This document shows positions 1 through 6,069 of a stretch of 6,716 bases of DNA, in pieces. The stretch is from Anaerolineae bacterium. GTDB taxonomy: Bacteria > Chloroflexota > Anaerolineae > UBA1429. The stretch lies in contig SKLG01000150.1 of NCBI GenBank assembly GCA_007123335.1, positions 1 to 6,716 of the forward strand, given 5' to 3'. Every line of letters starts with the position of its first letter. Position 1 is the first letter of the stretch. A program made the translations under genes and the position numbers. The notes under the pieces are model-generated. The model was not told where the DNA came from, made no database searches, and was given only the letters and a program-made list of their open reading frames with translations.

Positions 1-1940
1 GCAAGGTCTCGACGATGGACACCGCCGAGTATGTGCCCCAGTTTCTCGGCGGCATGGGCATCGCGGCCAAGATCGCCTGGGACGAGCTAGAGCCCGGCGT
101 GGGCGCGTTGGACGCCGAGAACATGCTCTTTATCATGGTCGGCCCGCTGACCGGCACCCTGGCCTCGGGTGGGGGGCGCGTCCTCGTGGCCGGCATCGCG
201 CCGCAGCAAAAGCCCTCCATCTTTTCGCGCTCGGGCATGGGCGGCCACTGGGGCGCCGAGCTGAAATTCGCCGGGTTTGACGGCATCGTCATCACCGGCA
301 AGGCCGAGTCGCCCGTCTACCTGTGGGTGCACGGCGGAGGCGGCGAGGAGCCCACCGCCGAGATTCGCCCCGCCGACGACGCGGACAAGGGCGCCGACAT
401 CTGGGGCACCGGCACCTATGCCACCACGGCCGCGCTCCGCGCCCTGCACGGCGCCAAGACCCGTGTCGTCGCCTGCGGCCAGGCCGGCGAGAATCTGGGC
501 CGCATCGCCTGCATCCACACCGAGACGGGCAACGCCGCCGGGCAGGGCGGGTTCGGCGCCGTCATGGGCTCCAAGAATTTAAAGGCCGTGGCCGTGCGCG
601 GCGCCGGTGGGGTGCCCATCGCCGACCCCGAGGGCTTTATGCGCGTCTGCCTCGACGCCAGCCGCGAGGGCCAGAGCCCCTGGCTCCCCGGCGGAGGCGG
701 CCCCGGCCGTCGTCGTGATGAGGCTGGCGATGGCACCGCCCGTTTCCACAAGTGCGGCTTTTGCATCACCCCGTGCATGAACCGGATGCACATGAGCATC
801 CCTGGCGAGCATCTGATGGGCAACTATTCGGCGTCGCAGCAGTGCTGGGGCTTTATGACCCCGTCGCGCTCCGGGCACATCGAGGCCCGCGCCGCCGTCG
901 CCGACTATGGCCTCAACGGCTGGGAGATCTCGTACGGGATGATCCCCTGGTTGCAGATGTGCAAGCAGCACGGGCTCATCGACGACATTCAGGGCGTCAG
1001 CATCCCGGTGCCCGATCACGAGGTGATGAACCTCAAGGACGCGGCGCCGGTCTCGGCCGAGTTCCTGGGCGTCCTGCTGCCCATGATCACCTTCCGCCAG
1101 GGCGAGTTGGGCGACGCGCTGGCCGATGGCTCTTGCTACGCCGCCGATCGCCTCTTTGGCGGCAAGGGCAAGGAGTTCTTGAAGCGCATCTACCCGCGCG
1201 ATTGGGGCCAGACCAACCACTGGAACGGCCACTGGGGCACCGGCGGCAGCGTCTATTTCCCCTTCTGGCTTATGCCGGTGCTGCAATGGTGCGTCGACAC
1301 CCGCGACCCGGCCAGCGACTCGACCCACCAGTTCACCGAGCACGTGTTGCGCTACTGTCCGGAGCACGGCCCCGAGCGCGGGCCGCTGACGATGGAGCAG
1401 GCGCGCCACGTCTGCGACGTGGTCTATGGCGATCCCGATGTCTGCGATCCCGTCGCGAGCTATGAAAAGCCCGACGCCAGGGCGCTGCCGGCGATCTTTC
1501 ACCACAACCGGGGAATGATCGTCGAGTCGATGGTGCTCTGCGATCGGGAGAACACCCGCGTCTTTTCCATGCTCGCCGAGGACAAGGTGGCGGATACGGC
1601 GCACATGTCCAAGCTCTTTTCCAAGGCCACCGGTTACGAGACCAGCGAGGCCGAGCTGGACGCCGCCGGCGAGCGGGTGTTCAACCTGCTGCGCGCCCTC
1701 GACATGCGCAATTTTGGCCGCTCGCGCGAAGAAGACTGGAAGGTGGCCGAGGACCTGACCCAGCCGGCCTTTACCGATCAAATCGTGCTGGATCTGGAGC
1801 AATTCGCCCCGATGCTCGATCGCTACTATGAGCTGCGCGGCTGGAACCCGGCCAACGGCTATCCCACCCGGGACAAGCTGGAGGCTCTGGGCCTGGCCGA
1901 CGTGGCCGACGCGCTAGAGCCCCTGGGTCTGCTGGGCTGA
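1..1940 (+). CDS. Aldehyde:ferredoxin oxidoreductase (AOR) family tungstoenzyme, 5' partial
   Basis: AOR-family enzymes are cytoplasmic, carry a tungsten (or molybdenum) bis-pyranopterin cofactor and one [4Fe-4S] cluster, and typically oxidise aldehydes to acids with ferredoxin as acceptor. The reading frame matches the family over its whole length: FLGGMGIAAK near the N-terminus (most members read GGRG), VGPLTGTLASGGGR, GAELKFAGFDGIVITGKAE, AGENLGRIACI and GFGAVMGSKNLKAVAVRG, then the catalytic domains. The cluster ligands are visible as CxxCxxxC (C247, C250, C254, counted from the ATG at 15) with a probable fourth ligand C509 in MVLCD. The frame is open to base 1 and codes for GKVST before that ATG, matching the usual 'TGK..' start region. 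The true start is therefore upstream and roughly 15-20 residues are missing. Length (more than 641 aa) is a little above the roughly 605 aa of archaeal AOR. The substrate cannot be told. It could equally be an AOR-like oxidoreductase of another specificity; no ferredoxin or small subunit lies downstream. Confidence 0.93.
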   Translation, partial: KVSTMDTAEYVPQFLGGMGIAAKIAWDELEPGVGALDAENMLFIMVGPLTGTLASGGGRVLVAGIAPQQKPSIFSRSGMGGHWGAELKFAGFDGIVITGKAESPVYLWVHGGGGEEPTAEIRPADDADKGADIWGTGTYATTAALRALHGAKTRVVACGQAGENLGRIACIHTETGNAAGQGGFGAVMGSKNLKAVAVRGAGGVPIADPEGFMRVCLDASREGQSPWLPGGGGPGRRRDEAGDGTARFHKCGFCITPCMNRMHMSIPGEHLMGNYSASQQCWGFMTPSRSGHIEARAAVADYGLNGWEISYGMIPWLQMCKQHGLIDDIQGVSIPVPDHEVMNLKDAAPVSAEFLGVLLPMITFRQGELGDALADGSCYAADRLFGGKGKEFLKRIYPRDWGQTNHWNGHWGTGGSVYFPFWLMPVLQWCVDTRDPASDSTHQFTEHVLRYCPEHGPERGPLTMEQARHVCDVVYGDPDVCDPVASYEKPDARALPAIFHHNRGMIVESMVLCDRENTRVFSMLAEDKVADTAHMSKLFSKATGYETSEAELDAAGERVFNLLRALDMRNFGRSREEDWKVAEDLTQPAFTDQIVLDLEQFAPMLDRYYELRGWNPANGYPTRDKLEALGLADVADALEPLGLLG

Positions 1941-1945
1941 ACGAT

Positions 1946-2024
1946 AGGTGCCGGGCACTGGCGTCGAGTACGACGCACGTCGGGTACGACGCGCGCCGTC
2001 TCCGGCGCCAAGTGCCCGGCACCT
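1946..2024. repeat. Composite palindromic element (outer stem with two inner mini-hairpins)
   Basis: The left arm AGGTGCCGGGCACTGGCG (1946-1963) is the reverse complement of the right arm CGCCAAGTGCCCGGCACCT (2006-2024), with a single bulged A: 14 bp plus 4 bp. The enclosed segment contains two near-identical 16-nt direct repeats (1962-1977 and 1978-1993, two differences). Each folds by itself: GCGTCG-AGTA-CGACGC (1961-1976) and CGTCG-GGTA-CGACG (1978-1991). It starts 5 bp after the AOR stop codon. No T-run follows, so a classical intrinsic terminator is unlikely. It looks like a REP/MITE-type dispersed palindrome that may also block read-through. Whether it is dispersed in the genome is inference. 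Confidence 0.75.
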
Positions 2025-2052
2025 TGATTGTGCGCCGCTCTTAAGCTATACT
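2024..2052 (+). promoter_or_regulatory. Sigma70-type promoter for the downstream membrane-protein genes
   Basis: TTGATT (2024-2029) and TATACT (2047-2052) are separated by exactly 17 bp, each close to the sigma70 consensus (TTGACA / TATAAT). The -35 box begins at the last base of the palindromic element. The predicted transcription start is around 2058-2060, which coincides with an ATG at 2060. The first well-supported gene begins about 150 nt further down. Confidence 0.6.
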
Positions 2053-2059
2053 CTGCTCT

Positions 2060-2245
2060 ATGAGCATCGCGTATGCCCGAGATGAGCAAGGTCACAGGAT
2101 GTTGACTGCGCAACCATCCCCTCACGGCGATCATGGCTCCCTCACCGATACGCTCGCCCCAACGGCAAGCGCGTTCGGCGGGGGTGTACGTTGGCGCCCG
2201 ATGATGGATGGCAGCGCGGCGTTGGGCCTGGCGTGCTATGGCTAG
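2060..2245 (+). CDS. Possible leader ORF, 61 aa, unknown
   Basis: This short frame begins at the ATG lying at the predicted transcription start, so it would be translated leaderless. It ends at TAG 2243-2245, which overlaps a candidate start of the next gene as ATGGCTAG (2238-2245). The arrangement would allow translational coupling. The peptide (starts MSIAYARDEQ, ends LGLACYG) has no recognisable domain, signal or membrane segment. Sixty-codon open frames are common by chance in GC-rich DNA. The alternative is that 2053-2207 is simply an untranslated leader; I see nothing else in it. Confidence 0.2.
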   Translation: MSIAYARDEQGHRMLTAQPSPHGDHGSLTDTLAPTASAFGGGVRWRPMMDGSAALGLACYG

Positions 2246-3695
2246 CGAACATACCATGCATCAACCCGCCTGCGGGCGGGCCCATCAAGCTCGCGGAGAA
2301 GCCTGGGAGACGATCCTCGCCCGCGAAGAGACCGACGCCAGCGTGCTGGCGCGCAAGGGGCGCCTATACCTCTTGTGCCGCCTGGACGCTCCCCCCTCCT
2401 TGCGCGAGACCGTGGCCGACGCCTATTATACCGCTTCCTCCTATGATGTCCTCCCCAGCCTGAGCGCCGCGCTGGCGCAGGGCTATGGCGCGTCGGAGGA
2501 CGCGCATCAAAAGCTTCCTCTGGCCGTGGTGGTTCAGGGGTTGGACGTGTACGCCGTGGGCAGCGAGGCGGCCCGGCTCTGGGGCGGGCACGCCCACGAG
2601 ATCCGGGAGCTGCTGGCGCCATCGGCGGAGGGCGGGCTGTGGCCCAAGGGCGCCATCTGCTGGCAGAACCAGGAGTGCCCGACGCTGTATGGCGTGCGTT
2701 GGCGGCTCTGGCGCGATGATGTGCTGATCATGACCACCCAAGAGGCCGCAACCCGGCTATCCCGGCACAAGATCGAGTCGGCGCTGCGCGGTCGCGATCC
2801 CGGCGCTGCGGCGCAGAGCATCGCCCGGCGGGCCAAGAGCAGGGGATCGGCGCCGCAGCCGGTCACCGTGCTACAATTAGGGGGGCTCCAACCGGTGCCC
2901 GAGATGGGCCCTATTCGCCGCCAGACGCCGGAGCCCGTGCCGCCCAAGCTGCGCCATCCCCGGCCTCGTGGTGAGCCGTCGCCCATCTGGATAGCGTTGC
3001 TCATCGCGGTGGTCGCCGTGGGGGTGACGTTCTGGTTCAAGCCCCCCTCGTTTAGTCGCACCCAGGCCGAGGCCCTGATCGAGTGGTTCCTGACGCCGGT
3101 GCCCGCCGATGCTGCGGGATCGGGCGGCGCTGCCGAGACGCCCACGCCCCGACCGCCGGCGCCCACCATGGTGCTCTATGCCGGCACGCCACGGCCCACG
3201 GCCACGCTAGAGGAGATCGAGTCGCCGGTATCCTCCTCGCCGCCATCGACCGGCGGGACGGCGGCCAGAGCCAGGGCCACGGCCACGCCAGAGCCCGAGG
3301 CGGATCTCTATCCGGCGCCGAGGTTGATCTCGCCCTATGAGAACCAGGGCGTCAGAGACAGCACCATCACCATGCGTTGGACGTGGTCGGGCGTGTTGGC
3401 CGAGGACGAGTATTTTGACGTCCGCCTGTGGCGCGTAGGCACGCGCAAACAGGGGATCGCCTGGACCAAGCGCAGGGATTACATCGAGCGTCACCCCTCC
3501 ACCGGCTGGTACTTTTGGACCGTCGTCGTCGTGCGTGGGCAGGATGGGGAGATTGTCGCCGAGCTATCGGCAGAGCCCGAGCCGATCAGCTTTCGCTGGG
3601 CGTCACCTAGCGATGACAGCCCGGGCGAGCAACGCCCGACGAGCTTTCCGCCGCCCACTCGCGTCGCGCCACAGACCACCTCTGTGGCGCCCTAG
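2208..3695 (+). CDS. Membrane-anchored protein with degenerate PP2C-like domain and external Fn3/Ig-like domain
   Basis: This is a 495-aa single-pass membrane protein. Residues about 40-225 follow the order of a PP2C-type Ser/Thr phosphatase fold: ETDAS in place of NEDA, GRLYLLC in place of GRLWVVADG, then LDVYAVGSEAARLW (the 'VGDSRAYL' strand), WRLWRDDVLIMTTQEA (the 'LLLCSDGL' strand), and AAQSIARRAKSRG..PVTVLQL (the 'DNVTVVVV' strand). Most metal-binding aspartates are missing, so it is probably a pseudophosphatase that binds or senses rather than dephosphorylates. A basic stretch precedes one hydrophobic span (260-277), placing the N-terminal domain in the cytoplasm. A Pro/Thr/Ser/Ala linker (about 295-367) leads to a beta-rich Fn3/Ig-like domain (about 371-464; FDVRLWR, GWYFWTVVVVRG, ISFRW) outside. 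The start is unsettled: ATGs at 2208, 2238 and 2256 are all possible and none has a clear Shine-Dalgarno; TGA 2202-2204 bars anything earlier. The PP2C relation is inferred from motif order only. Confidence 0.8.
   Translation: MAARRWAWRAMASEHTMHQPACGRAHQARGEAWETILAREETDASVLARKGRLYLLCRLDAPPSLRETVADAYYTASSYDVLPSLSAALAQGYGASEDAHQKLPLAVVVQGLDVYAVGSEAARLWGGHAHEIRELLAPSAEGGLWPKGAICWQNQECPTLYGVRWRLWRDDVLIMTTQEAATRLSRHKIESALRGRDPGAAAQSIARRAKSRGSAPQPVTVLQLGGLQPVPEMGPIRRQTPEPVPPKLRHPRPRGEPSPIWIALLIAVVAVGVTFWFKPPSFSRTQAEALIEWFLTPVPADAAGSGGAAETPTPRPPAPTMVLYAGTPRPTATLEEIESPVSSSPPSTGGTAARARATATPEPEADLYPAPRLISPYENQGVRDSTITMRWTWSGVLAEDEYFDVRLWRVGTRKQGIAWTKRRDYIERHPSTGWYFWTVVVVRGQDGEIVAELSAEPEPISFRWASPSDDSPGEQRPTSFPPPTRVAPQTTSVAP
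2265..2280. other. Small GC hairpin near the start of the pseudo-PP2C gene
   Basis: CCCGCC (2265-2270) and GGCGGG (2275-2280) form a perfect 6-bp stem with the four-base loop TGCG. It lies 57 bases after the first candidate ATG and 9 bases after the third (2256), so it could affect initiation. It may also be chance in GC-rich coding DNA. Confidence 0.3.
3666..3690. other. Perfect 10-bp hairpin at the 3' end of the pseudo-PP2C gene
   Basis: GCGCCACAGA (3666-3675) and TCTGTGGCGC (3681-3690) are exact reverse complements with the loop CCACC. The hairpin overlaps the last codons and ends two bases before the TAG stop. No T-run follows and the next gene begins 35 bp later. It may be a partial terminator, an mRNA-stability element or an RNase processing site that sets the ratio of the two gene products. 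Confidence 0.5.
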
Positions 3696-3730
3696 CGGAT
3701 CAGGGAGATTAAGCGTATTTCGATCTTGTC

Positions 3731-4726
3731 ATGGGAAGGATGCCCACCGGCTTTTTGGCCATGAGACAAAACGTCCGTTACGCATTCTATATCGGCGCCG
3801 TGGCGATGGGTCTATGGCTGTGCATGCAGCTCCGGGCCCCGTGGGAACGGGTGGTGGCCGACTATCCGCCGCCCACCGTGCCCATCCAGCCCACCATCGT
3901 CGAGACGATCCCGCCGTCTCTTACATGCACCGCGACCACGACGCCCTCGCCCACCCACACCCCCACGCAGCCTACCATCGTCGAGACGATCCCGCCGGCT
4001 CCTACGGATACCGTGACCACGACGCCCTCGCCCACCAGCGTCGAGACGATCCCGCCGGCTCCTACGGATACCGCGACCACGACGCCCTCGCCCACCAGCA
4101 CACCTACGCCGACCTCGACGCTCACCCCGACCACGACGCCCACGCCAACCTCTACGCCCACACTGACACCCATGTCCACGCCGCGACACTTTTACCTGCC
4201 CATGATCTACCGCCAGTTGGTCCCGCTGCGGAACGGCGATTTCTCCAGCGGCTGCTTTGTGCCTGGCTGGAAGAGCGAGGGCAATCTGCCCAGGCGGGTG
4301 GTGACCACCGAGCATCGATCGCCCCCCTTTGCGGCGTTGCTCGGCGATCCCGGCTTTGACAACATGGGCGGCGCGCCGGTGGGCTATGCCGCCATCTATC
4401 AAATCATCGATGTGCCCTATGATGGCGATCCCGAGTTGCGCTTTTCGTATCGGCTGCAATCCTATGATACGATCCAGTTCGACTATTTCACCCTCGAGAT
4501 CGCCGAGTGGCCCGGCGGCGCCTATGAGGAGCTCTATCGCGATGGCTGCCTGACCTGGAGCCTGGGCATCAAGTGCCCCAGATCCTGGCAGGATGGGGGT
4601 ATCTCGCTGAATAAGTGGCGCGGCAAGCGGGTGAGCATCCGCTTTGCCAACGTGATGACCAACGACGACGGATACTATAACACCTGGACCTATGTGGACA
4701 ATGTCGCTCTAGTCCGCCGCCCATGA
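3731..4726 (+). CDS. Signal-anchored surface protein with Thr/Pro-rich stalk and jelly-roll domain
   Basis: This 331-aa protein of unknown function is probably displayed on the outside of the cell. A hydrophobic segment (about 17-34, YAFYIGAVAMGLWLCMQL) follows a short basic N-terminus and should act as an uncleaved anchor or signal peptide. Residues 46-153 are a Thr/Pro/Ser stalk built partly of a 20-residue repeat beginning VETIPPAPTD (57-76, 84-103, 104-123). FYLPMIYR (154-161) resembles the 'YLPL' segments that often follow such stalks in Chloroflexota exported proteins. Residues 166-331 (LRNGDFSSG, YAAIYQIIDVPYDGDPELRFSYRL, RGKRVSIRFANV, TYVDNVAL) look like a carbohydrate-binding/galactose-binding-like beta sandwich. 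ATGs at 3731, 3740 and 3761 are all possible. The last gives a compact MRQNVR leader before the anchor. None has a well-spaced Shine-Dalgarno. The gene probably shares the transcript of the preceding gene, 35 bp upstream. Confidence 0.8.
   Translation: MGRMPTGFLAMRQNVRYAFYIGAVAMGLWLCMQLRAPWERVVADYPPPTVPIQPTIVETIPPSLTCTATTTPSPTHTPTQPTIVETIPPAPTDTVTTTPSPTSVETIPPAPTDTATTTPSPTSTPTPTSTLTPTTTPTPTSTPTLTPMSTPRHFYLPMIYRQLVPLRNGDFSSGCFVPGWKSEGNLPRRVVTTEHRSPPFAALLGDPGFDNMGGAPVGYAAIYQIIDVPYDGDPELRFSYRLQSYDTIQFDYFTLEIAEWPGGAYEELYRDGCLTWSLGIKCPRSWQDGGISLNKWRGKRVSIRFANVMTNDDGYYNTWTYVDNVALVRRP
3899..4099 (+). repeat. 60-bp in-frame tandem repeat in the Thr/Pro stalk
   Basis: Units start at GTCGAGACGATCCCGCCG at 3899, 3980 and 4040. 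The second (3980-4039) and third (4040-4099) units are directly adjacent and differ at one base (T at 4013, C at 4073), which points to a very recent duplication. The first unit (3899-3958) is more diverged and is separated by a 21-bp spacer. Unit length and spacer are multiples of three, so changes in copy number keep the frame. Each unit adds 20 residues to the stalk. Confidence 0.9.
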
Positions 4727-4727
4727 T

Positions 4728-4747
4728 GCGCCGCGCCCCCGCGGCGC
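4728..4747. other. All-GC hairpin between surface-protein gene and amrB-like gene
   Basis: GCGCCGCG (4728-4735) and CGCGGCGC (4740-4747) form a perfect 8-bp G:C stem around a CCCC loop, directly after the TGA stop (4724-4726). There is no T-run. It lies 9 bases before the Shine-Dalgarno of the next gene, so it may reduce read-through or protect an mRNA end. Its position argues against translation starting at the ATG at 4723. Confidence 0.5.
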
Positions 4748-4756
4748 CGCGCCTAC

Positions 4757-4762
4757 AGAGGA
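4757..4762 (+). promoter_or_regulatory. Shine-Dalgarno that sets the amrB-like start
   Basis: AGAGGA lies 8 bases before the ATG at 4771. The alternative ATG at 4723 overlaps the stop of the preceding gene, has no such site, and would put the 8-bp GC hairpin inside its first codons. The start at 4771 is therefore preferred. Confidence 0.65.
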
Positions 4763-4770
4763 TCGTTACC

Positions 4771-6051
4771 ATGAGCCTTCCCGACGGCTTTTGCCCCAAA
4801 CTGCGCCCTCTCGACGTGCGCCAGGCCATGCACCAGGGCCAGCAGGTGCTGGTGCTGCGTGACCCCCTGGGCATCAGCGACCAGACGGCCATCGTCCCCC
4901 AGTCGCTGGCGCCCATATTGCTCCTCTGCGACGGCACGCGCGAGCTGAGCGCCCTGCGCGCCAGCCTGGTCGTGCGCTATGGCACGATGTTGAGCGACGA
5001 GGTGCTGACGCAGATCGTGGAAAACCTGGATGAGGCGCTGCTGTTAGAGAGCGAGCGCTTTGCCCGCGCCAGGGCGGAGCAGATCGAGGCGTTTCGCCGC
5101 GCCCCCAGCCGCACGCCGGCGCTGGCGCCCCACGCCTACCCCGGCGACCCCGACGCGCTGTCGGCGCTGCTGGATGGCTGGCTGGAGGAGGCCGGTGAGG
5201 ATGCCGACGCGGACGCCGGGCGTGGCGCTCTGCGCGGCGTGGTCAGCCCGCACATCGACTATGAGCGTGGTGCGTCGGTGTACGCCCGCACCTGGTCGCG
5301 CGCCGCCCAGGCAGCTCGCGAGGCCGAGCTGGTCATCGTGCTGGGCACCGACCACCACGGCGGGCCGGGCCGGGTGACGCTGACGCCGCAGAGCTATGCC
5401 ACGCCGTTCGGCGTGTTGCCCACCGCCGGCGATGTGGTGGACGCCGTCGCCGACGCCGTGGGCGCCGAGGCCGTCTATGCCGAGGAGCTGCATCACCGCG
5501 AGGAGCATTCCATCGAGCTGGCCATCGTGTGGCTGCACCATCTGCGCGGCGGCGTGCCCTGTCCGCTGGTGCCTATCCTTTGCGGCTCTTTTATCCACGC
5601 CACCGCGGGGCAGGCGATGGCCCAGCAGACGGCCGCCGGCGATGGGCAGATCCCGCCCCCGCCCGCCGAGGATGGACGCCTGGCCGCGCTGGTGGATGCG
5701 CTGACGCCCGTCATGGCGCAGCGCCACACGCTGATCGTCGCCTCGGCGGACCTCTCTCACGTGGGACCGGCGTTCGGTGGGCACCCGCTGGACCTGACCG
5801 CCCGCGCCCTCTTGCGCCAGGCCGACGAAGGCATCCTTGCCCAGATGCGCCGTGGCGACGCCGAGGGGTTCTTGCGCTCCGTCGGCGACGACCGCAACAA
5901 CGTGTGTGGCCTGCCGCCGATCTACCTGGCGCTGCGCCTCCTGGCCGCCGCCGGTGCCCCCGCTGAAGGTGAGCTGGTGGCTTATGAGGCGGCGCCCGCA
6001 GACGCGGCGAATATGTCGGTGGTCAGCATTTGCGGGCTGCTCTGGCGGTAG
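4771..6051 (+). CDS. amrB: AmmeMemoRadiSam system protein B (MEMO family) with PqqD-like N-terminal domain
   Basis: This 426-aa protein of the MEMO family is the B member of the AmmeMemoRadiSam trio (AMMECR1-like, MEMO-like, radical SAM), whose reaction is not settled; the fold is related to non-haem-iron dioxygenases. Family signatures are in order: HAYPGDPDALSALLDGWL (121-138, the usual 'FYP.d...L' N-terminus), SPHIDYERG with H161, LGTDHHG (D194, H195, H196), HHREEHSIE (241-249), VPILCGSF, ASADLSHVG (D327, H330) and NNVCGLPPI (C379). The metal-site histidines and aspartate and the conserved cysteine are therefore intact. The first roughly 115 residues are an addition not found in short MEMO proteins. 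Residues about 37-97 (IVPQSLAPILLLCDG, then a predicted helical stretch ending LDEALLLESERF) resemble PqqD/RRE-type peptide-binding winged helices. Neither amrA nor amrS is adjacent. The start is chosen from the Shine-Dalgarno at 4757. Confidence 0.9.
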   Translation: MSLPDGFCPKLRPLDVRQAMHQGQQVLVLRDPLGISDQTAIVPQSLAPILLLCDGTRELSALRASLVVRYGTMLSDEVLTQIVENLDEALLLESERFARARAEQIEAFRRAPSRTPALAPHAYPGDPDALSALLDGWLEEAGEDADADAGRGALRGVVSPHIDYERGASVYARTWSRAAQAAREAELVIVLGTDHHGGPGRVTLTPQSYATPFGVLPTAGDVVDAVADAVGAEAVYAEELHHREEHSIELAIVWLHHLRGGVPCPLVPILCGSFIHATAGQAMAQQTAAGDGQIPPPPAEDGRLAALVDALTPVMAQRHTLIVASADLSHVGPAFGGHPLDLTARALLRQADEGILAQMRRGDAEGFLRSVGDDRNNVCGLPPIYLALRLLAAAGAPAEGELVAYEAAPADAANMSVVSICGLLWR

Positions 6052-6069
6052 CGGCGCGCTTATTCCCTT

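Noticed and set aside
579..1802. 407-codon open frame on the minus strand
   Set aside because: It lies fully antisense to the conserved AOR frame, has low-complexity composition typical of GC-rich shadow frames, and shows no recognisable domain.
2102..2107. TTGACT as a second -35 box inside the leader
   Set aside because: No acceptable -10 box is found at 16-19 bp; the sequence there is GC-rich (around CGGCGA).
3899..4099. Repeats as a CRISPR array
   Set aside because: Two of the units are adjacent without spacers, the repeat is coding and in frame, and no cas gene is present.
3535..4359. 274-codon + frame with His/Asp-rich repeats
   Set aside because: The repeats are the 60-bp stalk repeat read in another frame. 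The frame runs across the end of one real gene and into the next, with no independent start signal.
3812..4459. Minus-strand frames rich in Gly/Arg and Val/Gly repeats
   Set aside because: They arise from the same in-frame Thr/Pro repeat read in antisense. Repeat regions with a period that is a multiple of three stay open in all frames.
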